The translations under genes were made by a program, and so were the position numbers. The notes below the pieces were generated by a model. It did not search any database. It worked only from the letters and a program-made list of their open reading frames with translations, and was not told the origin of the DNA. A stretch of 64,000 nucleotides of DNA, taken from contig NZ_JAUQUB010000002.1 in NCBI RefSeq assembly GCF_030580675.1, positions 62,001-126,000 of the forward strand, in the 5' to 3' direction. The stretch's first letter is position 1. The number at the start of each line of letters is the position of its first letter. The DNA is from Antiquaquibacter soli. Its GTDB lineage: Bacteria > Actinomycetota > Actinomycetes > Actinomycetales > Microbacteriaceae. Positions 23,807 through 31,144 of the stretch are shown one piece after another.

Positions 23807-25021
23807 GTGGTGGTTTCACAATCGAGTCGGTACCGTCCCGACATCGCCGAGCTGACAGCGCGAGCATCCGCCCTTATGTGGCAGGTCTACCCGGGCTACT
23901 CGCCCGACTTCTTCGACGAGAACGAGCTAAGGGCCTCGGTGCGGCTCACCATCGAGCTCGCGTCCGAGGTCATCGATCGGGGGTCCGCGGCGCCGGGAGC
24001 GGGCAAGGATGCCGGGCTCCTCGGTCGGCGGCGGGCCGCGCAGTCCGTGCCGCTCGAGTCGGTCATCCAGGCGTACCGCTCCGCCGAGCGCGTGATGATG
24101 CTCGACCTCCTCGCGGCGTCGGAGTCGTGGCCGCACGGACTCATCGAACGGCGAGTGGAGCTGCTGCTGACCACCTTCGACCTGCTCACGGACGGCATGA
24201 TCGCCGCCTACCGCGAGACCGCGACCGCCATGGATGCCTCGCGTCGGCGGTCAGAGCTCCAACTCGTGCGACTCGTGGTCGAGGCCGACCCGGCCGACGA
24301 GGCGCTGCTCGTCGAGGGCGCCCGCACCCTCGGGGTGCCCCTGAAGGGCCCGTGGCTCGCCATCGCGTTCGACGTCCACACGGCGGGCGAGCAGCAGGAC
24401 CCCGAGCACGACCGGCTGGAGGTGGAGAGGGTCCGTCGTCGGCTCGGCACCGCGCTCCACCCCGTCGCGAAGGCGGTGCTGACGGGGGAGCAGGGGGGAC
24501 TCCCCCTCGCGCTCGTGTGCGCGCGGGACGATCGCGAGGCGGTGGTGCGCAGCATCCGGGACCTCGTGGAGGCCTTCGACGGCGACGCGCGCATCCGCGT
24601 GGGGGTGGGCGAGTCGAGCGCCGAGCTCGCGCGACTGGCGTCGTCGTGCCATCAGGCGGCGGCCGCAGCGCGGGCGGGGGCGCGGTCGCGGGAGCCGCGC
24701 GTCGTCGTCGAGCACCACGACGCGCTCGTCGACATCCTCCTCGACGGTCGGCCCTCAGCGGCCGCGGCCCTCGTCGAGTCGCGGCTCGCTCCTCTCGACG
24801 GTCACCCGTACCTCGTCGAGACCGTGCAGGCCCTCCTCGAGAACGACCTCTCGCAGTCCCGTGCGGCGCGGGCGCTGTTCGTGCACGTCAACACGATCGC
24901 CCACCGCATCCGCCGCATCGAGGAGCTGACCGGCTACTCGCCCGTGCGGCACGCCGACGCCGTCGAGTTCGCCCTCGCCCTCCGGTGGGGGGACGGGGAT
25001 GCCGCGGCGCGGGATCGCTGA
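23807..25021 (+). CDS. PucR-family transcriptional regulator (CdaR-like HTH)
   Basis: A 404-residue regulator. The N-terminal ~150 residues are helical (RsbR-like sensor), the middle is a degenerate GGDEF-like domain, and the C-terminus carries the HTH_30 block LVETVQALLENDLSQSRAARAL and FVHVNTIAHRIRRIEELTG, typical for PucR/CdaR activators. Such proteins activate neighbouring catabolic operons in response to a pathway compound. Start is one of two consecutive GTG codons (23807, 23810) with no visible Shine-Dalgarno. Divergent from the four-gene operon. Confidence 0.9.
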   Translation: MVVSQSSRYRPDIAELTARASALMWQVYPGYSPDFFDENELRASVRLTIELASEVIDRGSAAPGAGKDAGLLGRRRAAQSVPLESVIQAYRSAERVMMLDLLAASESWPHGLIERRVELLLTTFDLLTDGMIAAYRETATAMDASRRRSELQLVRLVVEADPADEALLVEGARTLGVPLKGPWLAIAFDVHTAGEQQDPEHDRLEVERVRRRLGTALHPVAKAVLTGEQGGLPLALVCARDDREAVVRSIRDLVEAFDGDARIRVGVGESSAELARLASSCHQAAAAARAGARSREPRVVVEHHDALVDILLDGRPSAAAALVESRLAPLDGHPYLVETVQALLENDLSQSRAARALFVHVNTIAHRIRRIEELTGYSPVRHADAVEFALALRWGDGDAAARDR

Positions 25022-25046
25022 TCCCCGCGGCTCTCGCCGGCTCGGG

Positions 25047-25436
25047 TCAGTGCGACGCGCAGGTGACGCAGCGGTCCGCCCACGGCCGGACGCGGAGCCG
25101 GGCATCCGGTATCTGCCGACCGCAGTCGACGCACGTGCCGAACGTGCCCAGCCGGATGCGTTCGAGCGCGCGATCGACCTCGTCGAGGCTCGCTCGCGCG
25201 TCAGCGTGGAGGCTCGTGATGCGCGACCAGTCGGACGCGAGCGTCGATCCCTCCGGGTCGTGCTCGTCGTCGGCCGTTCCGTCGGAGCGGGCCAAACGGA
25301 TCCCGGCGAGCTCGTCGCCCGAGGCGTCGATCGCCTCGAGGATCGTCCGGCGGCGATCCAACAGCAGCGATTCGAAGGGGTCCATCAGCTCGACGATACG
25401 CGCAGCCGCAGGGTCGGGGAACGGGCGGTCGGACAT
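25047..25436 (-). CDS. DksA/TraR-type zinc-finger protein
   Basis: A 129-residue protein with an N-terminal coiled coil (DRRRTILEAIDASGDELAGI, later ASLDEVDRALERIRLG) and a C4 zinc finger CVDCGRQIP...RCVTCASH at the C-terminus, the DksA/TraR plan. Proteins of this shape enter the secondary channel of RNA polymerase or act as small actinobacterial regulators. The coiled-coil tip lacks an obvious double-Asp, so true DksA function is uncertain. It lies directly behind the terminator of the tRNA array. Confidence 0.85.
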   Translation of the reverse strand: MSDRPFPDPAAARIVELMDPFESLLLDRRRTILEAIDASGDELAGIRLARSDGTADDEHDPEGSTLASDWSRITSLHADARASLDEVDRALERIRLGTFGTCVDCGRQIPDARLRVRPWADRCVTCASH

Positions 25437-25441
25437 GACGA

Positions 25442-25466
25442 AAGCCCCCGCATACTGCGAGGGCTT
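25442..25466 (-). terminator. Terminator of the tRNA array
   Basis: Read on the minus strand, AAGCCCTCGC and GCGGGGGCTT pair over 10 positions (one G-T) around the loop AGTAT, starting just after the encoded CCA of tRNA-Phe and ending 6 bases before the DksA-like start codon. Confidence 0.8.
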
Positions 25467-25470
25467 CGAG

Positions 25471-25546
25471 TGGTGGCTCCGACGGGCGTCGATCCCGTGA
25501 CCTCACGATTTTCAGTCGTGCGCTCTACCAACTGAGCTACAGAGCC
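25471..25546 (-). tRNA. tRNA-Phe (GAA)
   Basis: A 76-base gene including an encoded CCA end (complement of 25471-25473). The acceptor GGCTCTG stem, D-loop GCTCAGTTGGTAGAGC, anticodon loop CTGAAAA with anticodon GAA, and T-arm with TCGACGC-type loop fold as a normal cloverleaf. It is the last of three tRNAs on this strand. Confidence 0.96.
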
Positions 25547-25583
25547 GTGGGGAACGGCAACTGGCGAGAGAAGCCGTACCTTG

Positions 25584-25657
25584 CGACCCTGACCGGACTT
25601 GAACCGGCGACCTCCGCCGTGACAGGGCGGCGCGCTAACCAACTGCGCTACAGGGCC
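25584..25657 (-). tRNA. tRNA-Asp (GTC)
   Basis: A 74-base cloverleaf. Acceptor GGCCCTG pairs with CAGGGTC and the discriminator base is G, as expected for tRNA-Asp. Anticodon loop CTGTCAC gives GTC. T-loop is GGTTCAAGTCC. CCA is not encoded (CAA follows). Confidence 0.96.
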
Positions 25658-25680
25658 AAGCTATTTCGTTCTGTGTTTCG

Positions 25681-25753
25681 TGACCCCAACGGGATTCGAA
25701 CCCGTGTTAACGCCGTGAAAGGGCGCCGTCCTAGGCCACTAAACGATGGGGCC
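25681..25753 (-). tRNA. tRNA-Glu (TTC)
   Basis: A 73-base cloverleaf; acceptor GGCCCCA pairs with TGGGGTC and the discriminator is A. Anticodon loop CTTTCAC gives TTC. T-arm is GGGTTCGAATCCC. First tRNA of the Glu-Asp-Phe array, a common actinobacterial order. Confidence 0.96.
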
Positions 25754-25884
25754 TCGCAGTCAGACCGCTTAGCTACCGAGGGACAAGCATACGGGGGCGC
25801 GCGCGAATTGCCAAACCAGCGTGGGGGCGGTGCCCTGTCGGCACCGGGCCAGCGCTGTCGGCACTCGCATCCTGTCCGCATCCT

Positions 25885-25970
25885 GTCCGAATCGACGGAG
25901 ATCGCGCGGCAGGCGCGCGCTGTTCCGCGCGATTGGGGGCCGGATGCCTCGGCTCTCCGTCGTTTCGGAC
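25885..25970. repeat. ~86-bp palindromic element, copy 2
   Basis: Arms GTCCGAATCGACGGAGA (25885-25901) and TCTCCGTCGTTTCGGAC (25954-25970), 16 of 17 pairing, with a 52-base loop. The loop is clearly related to that of copy 3 (both contain GCGC-rich stretches, a GTTCCGC/GTTCCGCAC segment, GGGGG and GGATGCC). Confidence 0.85.
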
Positions 25971-26078
25971 GGCGACAGCCGCGCGGTGTGTGCTCGGTCG
26001 GAGTTTCGGGGCTTCGCGCCGCGGGGGGCCTGCGGGGGAGCAGAATCTCCGACCGAAGGCCGCGCGCCGACCCGCCCC

Positions 26079-26164
26079 ACCCGAAACGACGGAGATCGCG
26101 CCGCGGGCGCGCCCGGTTCCGCACGATGGGGGCCCGGATGCCCCGGGTCTCCGTCTTTTCGGAA
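26079..26164. repeat. ~86-bp palindromic element, copy 3
   Basis: Arms at 26079-26095 (core CCGAAACGACGGAGA) and 26148-26164 (TCTCCGTCTTTTCGGAA) with a 52-base loop; two outer positions and one inner position do not pair. It lies 194 bases from copy 2 in the same orientation with a similar loop, as after a local duplication. Confidence 0.85.
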
Positions 26165-26269
26165 ATGGGGGCTTTTCGGACAAGGGGCACTCCGCAGCGA
26201 CCGCCACACCCGCGCATCCGATTCCCCGAAAGCGCGCGGATGTCCGCGCCCCCGGCACCACGCCGGGTT

Positions 26270-26292
26270 ACGTTCAACCCGGCGTTGAACGT
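26270..26292 (+). promoter_or_regulatory. Perfect 9-bp inverted repeat upstream of cell-wall hydrolase gene
   Basis: ACGTTCAAC and GTTGAACGT pair perfectly around CCGGC. It may be a hairpin or a dimeric protein site; it lies about 110-130 bases before the M23 gene start. Confidence 0.5.
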
Positions 26293-26337
26293 TCGCAGCG
26301 CCATCCAGTACTGGGCAAGACCGCGTCGTGTTGCTAC

Positions 26338-26364
26338 TGTTAGCAATGTTATTTGTGTTAACAG
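26338..26364 (+). promoter_or_regulatory. Three TGTTA repeats with 9-bp period (MtrA-like site)
   Basis: TGTTAGCAA, TGTTATTTG and TGTTAACAG follow one another without a gap, 39 bases before the M23 hydrolase start. The actinobacterial response regulator MtrA is known to bind direct repeats of a GTTAC/GTAAC-like half site spaced by about one helical turn upstream of cell-wall hydrolase genes; the match here is an inference. Confidence 0.55.
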
Positions 26365-26402
26365 CGTGACTTCACGCGGCCTGTGACACGATTCGGGGAC
26401 TC

Positions 26403-27644
26403 ATGAGCAAGACGCGCTTCGGCCAGGGGGCACTCAGCGCGGCGACCGGCGCACGACCGCGCCGCCTCGTCGCGATCGCCGCTGTGCTCGCCACGCTCGT
26501 CACGGGCACCATCCTCGGCAGCACTCCGCCGGCGTTCGCGAAGGACTACCCCACGTGGGACGACGTCGCCGCGGTGCGCAACGACGAGGCGGCCACGAAG
26601 AACCAGATCGCCGCGATCGAGGCGCTCCTCGGCCAGCTCGAGGCGGAGGTCAAGCGCACGCAGGAGGACGCCCAGAAGAAGGGTGAGATCTGGGGCGCCG
26701 CCGACTCCAAGTTCCAGGCGGCGTCCGCCCGGGCGGCGAACCTCCTGGAGCAGGCGGAGGCAGCGGATGCCGCGGCCACCCAGTCCGAGCAGCGGGCCGG
26801 CCAGATGGCGGCGCAGCTCGTGCGCGCCGGCGGCGGGGATGTCACGGCCAACCTCCTGGCGAACTCCGGCAACGCCGACAGCCTGCTCTACGGCCTCGGT
26901 ATGTCGAGCAAGATCGCGGAGCAGGCCAACGCGATCTACGAGCGCGCCCTCCTCGACCGCAACACCGCGCAGGCCCTCACCGACCAGGCCGAGGTCGCTC
27001 GCGACGAGCTCGAGGTGCTCAAGATCGCCGCCGAGAAGGCGTTCCAGGAGGCGCAGGCCGCGTCGCAGGCGGCGCAGGCCGCGCTCGCCGAGCAGCAGGA
27101 CAACCAGGCCCGCCTCCAGCAGCAGCTCATCGTGCTCAAGGAGAAGCGCGCCGCGACCGAGGCGGACTACCTCGCGGGGGTGCAGGAGCGCATCAACTCG
27201 GGGGCCTCCCTCGACGCCGGCGAGATCAGCCTCAGCGGCTGGGCCAAGCCGGTCAATGGGCGCATCACCGACAACTTCGGCTACCGCATCCCGCCGACCT
27301 CCGGCGCGTCGAGCTACCACCAGGGCACCGATCTCGGCGCGGGCTGCGGCCAGCCGATCTTCGCGGCGAGCTCCGGCACCGTCGTGTACGCCGGCTGGAA
27401 CGGCGGCTACGGCAACTTCATCCTCATCGACCACGGCGGCGGCGTGCAGACGGCTTACGGGCACATCGTCAACGGCGGCATCCTGGTCAGCTACGGCCAG
27501 AACGTCGGCGTCGGCACGCGCATCGCGAGCGTCGGCACGACCGGTGCGTCCACCGGCTGCCACCTTCACCTGGAGGTGCGCATCTGGGGTTCCGCGACCG
27601 ACCCGGTGCCGTTCTTCCGAGGACAGGGAATCACGCTTGGCTAA
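26403..27644 (+). CDS. Secreted coiled-coil M23 endopeptidase
   Basis: A 413-residue peptidoglycan endopeptidase. A signal peptide ends near AFA (about residue 47), followed by KDYPTWDDV and a long coiled coil (about 50-270, heavy in Ala, Glu and Gln), then a LytM/M23 domain with zinc ligands in YHQGTDLGAG (His, Asp) and HLHLEV (His). The coiled-coil plus LytM plan resembles EnvC/NlpD-type hydrolases or activators, but here the zinc ligands are intact. The next gene, 24 bases on, has a homologous N-terminal half with a different catalytic domain. Confidence 0.92.
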   Translation: MSKTRFGQGALSAATGARPRRLVAIAAVLATLVTGTILGSTPPAFAKDYPTWDDVAAVRNDEAATKNQIAAIEALLGQLEAEVKRTQEDAQKKGEIWGAADSKFQAASARAANLLEQAEAADAAATQSEQRAGQMAAQLVRAGGGDVTANLLANSGNADSLLYGLGMSSKIAEQANAIYERALLDRNTAQALTDQAEVARDELEVLKIAAEKAFQEAQAASQAAQAALAEQQDNQARLQQQLIVLKEKRAATEADYLAGVQERINSGASLDAGEISLSGWAKPVNGRITDNFGYRIPPTSGASSYHQGTDLGAGCGQPIFAASSGTVVYAGWNGGYGNFILIDHGGGVQTAYGHIVNGGILVSYGQNVGVGTRIASVGTTGASTGCHLHLEVRIWGSATDPVPFFRGQGITLG

Positions 27645-27668
27645 TCGCTCCGAAGTCAGGGAGCGGTG

Positions 27669-28853
27669 ATGCGAGCGCGTTACCGCTACTTCGGAGCACC
27701 CATTGCGGCCGCGAGCCTGCTGCTGACGCTCGGCGTCGCGGCACCGGCATCCGCCGACGACTACCCGTCGTGGGACGACGTGCTCGCCGCGCGCGAGAAC
27801 GAGGCGCAGACGCAAGCGGCGATCGACGAGATCGAGGGGCTCCTCGTGGGCCTCGAGAACGAGGCGGCCGAACTGGGGCGCACCGCCCAGATCAAGGCCG
27901 AGGAGTACAACGCCGCCCGCGTCGCCCTCGACACGGCGACCGCGCGCGCGGATCGGCTGGATGCCCAGGCCGACGCCGCCTCGGAGCGCGCCGAGCAGTC
28001 CAGCCAGCGTGCCGGGCAGCTCATCGCCCAGCTCGCGCGCACCGGAGGCGGCAGTCTCACGCTCGAGCTGTTCCTCAGCCCGAACGCGGACGACCTCCTC
28101 GGTGCCCTCGGCACGGCGAGCAAGGTGACGGAGCAGGCGCGCGAGATCTACGAGCAGGCGACCCTCGACCGCAACCTCGCCCAGTCGCTCACCGCCCAGG
28201 CGCGCGTCGCCGAGGTGGAGCGCCAGGAGGTCGCCGCCGACGCGCAGAAGGCGCTCGATGCGGCCAAGGCGGCGTCGGATGCCGCGGCCGCCCGAGTCGC
28301 GGAGCAGCAGGCCGCCTCCGACCAGATGTACGCCCAGCTCGCGACCCTCCGCGGCACGACCGCCGACGTCGAGGCCCGGTACATGGAGGGCGTCACCCAG
28401 GAGCAGGAGGAGCAGAACGCTCCGCCGCCCCCGAGCGGCGGCCCCGCGCCCAACCCGCCACCGCCCGCACCGAACGCGTCAGCGGCCGCCGGGGCGATCG
28501 CCTTCGCCTACGCCCAGCTCGGCGACCCGTACGTGTTCGCGGGCTCCGGCCCGGACGCGTGGGACTGCTCGGGACTCACCCAGGCGGCGTACGCGTCGGT
28601 CGGCGTGTACATCGGCGCCCACCTCGTGTCGAGCCAGTACTACACGATGGCGAACCAGGGCAGGTTGGTGCCGATCGGCCAGATGGTGGCGGGCGACCTC
28701 ATCTTCTACGCCGATGGCGGCGGGTTCTACCACGTGACGCTCTACGTGGGCGGGGGCATGATGATCGAGGCCCCGCGGCCCGGAGTACCGGTGCGGGTGA
28801 CCCCGGTGCGGTACTCCGACATCATGCCGTACGCGGGTCGGCCGACCCCGTAG
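27669..28853 (+). CDS. Secreted coiled-coil NlpC/P60 endopeptidase
   Basis: A 394-residue RipA/C-like hydrolase: signal peptide ending ASA near residue 30, mature start DDYPSWDDVLAAR, coiled coil to about 235, a Pro-rich linker (APPPPSGG.. PPPPAP) and an NlpC/P60 domain with catalytic Cys in WDCSGLTQ and His in FYHVTLYVGGG. ATG 27669 has GGGAG five bases before it. The first ~200 mature residues parallel the preceding M23 protein, showing a tandem duplication with exchange of the catalytic module. Confidence 0.92.
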   Translation: MRARYRYFGAPIAAASLLLTLGVAAPASADDYPSWDDVLAARENEAQTQAAIDEIEGLLVGLENEAAELGRTAQIKAEEYNAARVALDTATARADRLDAQADAASERAEQSSQRAGQLIAQLARTGGGSLTLELFLSPNADDLLGALGTASKVTEQAREIYEQATLDRNLAQSLTAQARVAEVERQEVAADAQKALDAAKAASDAAAARVAEQQAASDQMYAQLATLRGTTADVEARYMEGVTQEQEEQNAPPPPSGGPAPNPPPPAPNASAAAGAIAFAYAQLGDPYVFAGSGPDAWDCSGLTQAAYASVGVYIGAHLVSSQYYTMANQGRLVPIGQMVAGDLIFYADGGGFYHVTLYVGGGMMIEAPRPGVPVRVTPVRYSDIMPYAGRPTP

Positions 28854-28872
28854 GGGCGGCGGGGCGGGTGGC

Positions 28873-28931
28873 CCGACGCCCGAGACGGGCGTCGGCGCTG
28901 GCGACGCGCGAAGGCCAGAAATGGCCTTCGC
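28873..28931. terminator. Two hairpins between convergent genes
   Basis: CCGACGCCCG/CGGGCGTCGG (28873-28895, loop AGA) and GCGAAGGCCA/TGGCCTTCGC (28908-28931, tetraloop GAAA) are perfect 10-bp stems between the NlpC/P60 and pyrophosphatase stop codons; they can serve both directions. Confidence 0.75.
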
Positions 28932-28939
28932 CCCAAGCG

Positions 28940-29425
28940 TCAGCGCGCCTTGTACGCGGCGAGGCCGGCCTGCACGACCGCCTCGGCCTCGGCGGCGTCG
29001 CCCCAGCCGTCGATCTTGACCCACTTGCCGGGCTCGAGGTCCTTGTAGTGCTCGAAGAAGTGCTCGATCTCCTTCTTCGTGAACTCGGGGATGTCGGCGA
29101 GGTCCTGGATGTGGGCCCAGCGCGGGTCCTTCGCCTGGACGCAGATGACCTTCGCGTCGCTGCCGCCGTCGTCGGTCATGTTGAACACGGCGACCGGGCG
29201 CACCGAGATGCCGACGCCCGGGAAGGTGGGCGCGTCGAGCAGGATGAGCGCGTCCACCGGGTCGCCGTCGAGGCCGAGCGTGTGCTCGAAGAAGCCGTAG
29301 TCGGTCGGGTACTGGAACGTGGTGAAGAGGTAGCGGTCCAGGAAGACGCGACCGGTCTCGTGGTCGACCTCGTACTTGTTGCGGCTCCCGGCGGGAATCT
29401 CGACGACGACGTCGTAGGCGGCCAT
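28940..29425 (-). CDS. ppa: Inorganic pyrophosphatase
   Basis: A 161-residue family I soluble pyrophosphatase, hydrolysing PPi to drive biosynthesis. Visible marks: [16 protein letters not shown] at the start, the [19 protein letters not shown] segment, the signature [12 protein letters not shown] (metal-binding Asp residues) near 53-64 and AKDPRW. Length is standard for actinobacteria. Divergent from tilS, as in the usual ppa-tilS-hpt-ftsH neighbourhood. Confidence 0.97.
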   Translation of the reverse strand: MAAYDVVVEIPAGSRNKYEVDHETGRVFLDRYLFTTFQYPTDYGFFEHTLGLDGDPVDALILLDAPTFPGVGISVRPVAVFNMTDDGGSDAKVICVQAKDPRWAHIQDLADIPEFTKKEIEHFFEHYKDLEPGKWVKIDGWGDAAEAEAVVQAGLAAYKAR

Positions 29426-29473
29426 GCGTGTGCTCCTTGGATGATCGGCGGAATGCTGCACTAACGTTAGCTG

Positions 29474-30454
29474 ATGCCGCCCGACCGCCCCAGACTCACC
29501 CCCGCGATCGCGGATGTGCGCCGGGCGGTGCGGGCGTCTCTCCCGTCCGACGGGCTCGTCATCGTCGCCCTCTCCGGCGGCCCCGACTCCCTCGCGCTCG
29601 CCGCCGCGACCGCGTTCGAGGCACCCCGCGCGGGGCTGCGCGCCGGCGCCGTGATCGTCGACCACGGTCTCCAGCCCGAATCGGCGGATGCCGCGGCGCA
29701 CGCATCCCGCCAAGCCCACGCTCTCGGCCTCGACCCCGTGGAGCTCAGGCGAGTGGCGGTCGGCCGGGACGGCGGCCCCGAGGCCGCCGCCCGCGCCTCC
29801 CGGTACTCCGCACTCGAGTCCGTGGCGGCGCAGACCGGCGCGGTCGCGGTGCTCCTCGGCCACACGCTCGACGACCAGGCGGAGACCGTGCTGCTGGGTC
29901 TCGCCCGGGGCAGTGGGGCGACGAGCATCCGGGGCATGGAGCCGGTGTCGGGGCTGTACCGTCGGCCACTGCTGGGCATCCGGCGCGCGACGACGGTGCA
30001 GGCGTGCGCGGATGCCGGGCTCGAGCCCTGGCTCGACCCGCAGAACGACGACCCGGCGTTCACGCGGGTGCGGGTGCGTCGCACCGTGCTGCCCGTGCTC
30101 GAGCAGGAGCTCGGCCCGGGCATCCCGGAGGCGCTCGCGCGCACCGCGGAGCAGCTCCGGGAGGACGCCGACGCGCTCGACCACTTTGCGGAGGAGATCG
30201 CGGAAGACCTCGCCGAGCACTCGGAGGCCGGTATCTCGCTGCCCGTCAAGGCGCTCGAGGTGCAGCCGGCGGCGCTGCGGCAGCGGCTCATCCGGCTCGC
30301 GGTGGCGAGCGAGTTCCACGTGTCGCTCTCCCGCGCGCAGACCCTCGAGGTCGCGCGGCTCGTCACCGACTGGCACGGGCAGTCGGGAGTCGACCTGCCC
30401 GGCGTTAGGGTGGAACGGCGCAGCGGACTGCTCCACTTCACGGCCACGGGATAG
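29474..30454 (+). CDS. tilS: tRNA(Ile)-lysidine synthetase
   Basis: A 326-residue PP-loop ATPase that modifies C34 of tRNA-Ile(CAU) to lysidine so that it reads AUA. The ATP-pyrophosphatase loop SGGPDS is at 34-39, followed by [11 protein letters not shown] and the family block [20 protein letters not shown]. The C-terminal substrate-binding part is short, as in other actinobacteria. Starts the tilS-hpt unit; hpt begins 9 bases after its stop. Confidence 0.95.
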   Translation: MPPDRPRLTPAIADVRRAVRASLPSDGLVIVALSGGPDSLALAAATAFEAPRAGLRAGAVIVDHGLQPESADAAAHASRQAHALGLDPVELRRVAVGRDGGPEAAARASRYSALESVAAQTGAVAVLLGHTLDDQAETVLLGLARGSGATSIRGMEPVSGLYRRPLLGIRRATTVQACADAGLEPWLDPQNDDPAFTRVRVRRTVLPVLEQELGPGIPEALARTAEQLREDADALDHFAEEIAEDLAEHSEAGISLPVKALEVQPAALRQRLIRLAVASEFHVSLSRAQTLEVARLVTDWHGQSGVDLPGVRVERRSGLLHFTATG

Positions 30455-30463
30455 GGAATCGCC

Positions 30464-31018
30464 ATGGAATTCAGCGACGTCGAGAACGACCTGGCGGAGG
30501 TGCTCCTCACCGAGTCCGACATCCACGAGAAGATCGCCGAGCTCGCCCGGGCGATCGAGGCGGACTACGACGGCGAGAAGCTCCTCGTCGTCGGGGTGCT
30601 GCGCGGCGCCGTCATGGTGATGGCCGACCTCGCCCGCGAGCTCAAGCTGCCTGGCCTCGAGATGGACTGGATGGCGGTCTCCTCGTACGGCGCCGGCACC
30701 CAGTCGAGCGGTGTGGTGCGCATCCTCAAAGACCTCGACTCCGACCTCGAGGGGCGCAAGGTGCTCATCGTCGAGGACATCATCGACTCGGGCCTCACGC
30801 TGTCGTGGCTGCGCGCGAACCTCGAGAGCCGGGGGGCGGCATCCGTTGAGATCTGCGCTCTGCTGCGCAAGCCGGATGCCGCGAAGGTCGAGGTCGACGT
30901 GCGCTACGTGGGCTTCGACATCCCCAACAAGTTCGTCGTCGGCTACGGGCTCGACTTCGCGGAGAAGTACCGCAATCTGCGCGGCGTCGCCGTGCTCGCG
31001 CCGCACGTCTACTCCTGA
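30464..31018 (+). CDS. hpt: Hypoxanthine phosphoribosyltransferase
   Basis: A 184-residue purine salvage enzyme joining hypoxanthine or guanine to PRPP. The PRPP loop [15 protein letters not shown] lies near residues 103-117; [20 protein letters not shown] and the C-terminal [18 protein letters not shown] with the purine-contact region are typical. It follows tilS closely and ends at an 8-bp hairpin (31033-31054). Confidence 0.96.
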   Translation: MEFSDVENDLAEVLLTESDIHEKIAELARAIEADYDGEKLLVVGVLRGAVMVMADLARELKLPGLEMDWMAVSSYGAGTQSSGVVRILKDLDSDLEGRKVLIVEDIIDSGLTLSWLRANLESRGAASVEICALLRKPDAAKVEVDVRYVGFDIPNKFVVGYGLDFAEKYRNLRGVAVLAPHVYS

Positions 31019-31032
31019 CCCGGTGCCCGAGG

Positions 31033-31054
31033 ATGACCCCCGTTCTGGGGTCAT
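31033..31054 (+). terminator. Hairpin after hpt
   Basis: ATGACCCC and GGGGTCAT pair perfectly around a CGTTCT loop, 14 bases after the hpt stop codon. No T-run follows. Confidence 0.5.
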
Positions 31055-31144
31055 ACTCCGGAGGCGGGCTGTACCCCGCACCCGATAGGGTGATGCAGAC
31101 GGCCGCACGGGGACGCGGTCGCATCCAAGGGGACGGAAACATCC

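Larger units (their letters stand above)
25754..26402. other. 650-base non-coding region rich in hairpins
   Basis: Between the tRNA array and the M23 hydrolase gene I find no convincing gene. It holds two copies of the ~86-bp palindromic element (25885-25970, 26079-26164), a third inverted repeat TCGGTCGGAG/CTCCGACCGA (25994-26003 and 26047-26056) between them, a 9-bp-armed hairpin at 26270-26292, and an AT-rich promoter stretch with three TGTTA repeats (26338-26364). The tRNA promoter must also lie at its left end. Confidence 0.7.

Noticed and set aside
25471-25753. tRNA array as phage or island attachment site
   Set aside because: No integrase gene and no duplicated tRNA 3' end was found on either side.
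25547-26386. Open frames in both directions across the tRNA and repeat region
   Set aside because: They read through two tRNA genes and palindromic elements, are Arg/Pro-rich in every frame and lack ribosome sites.
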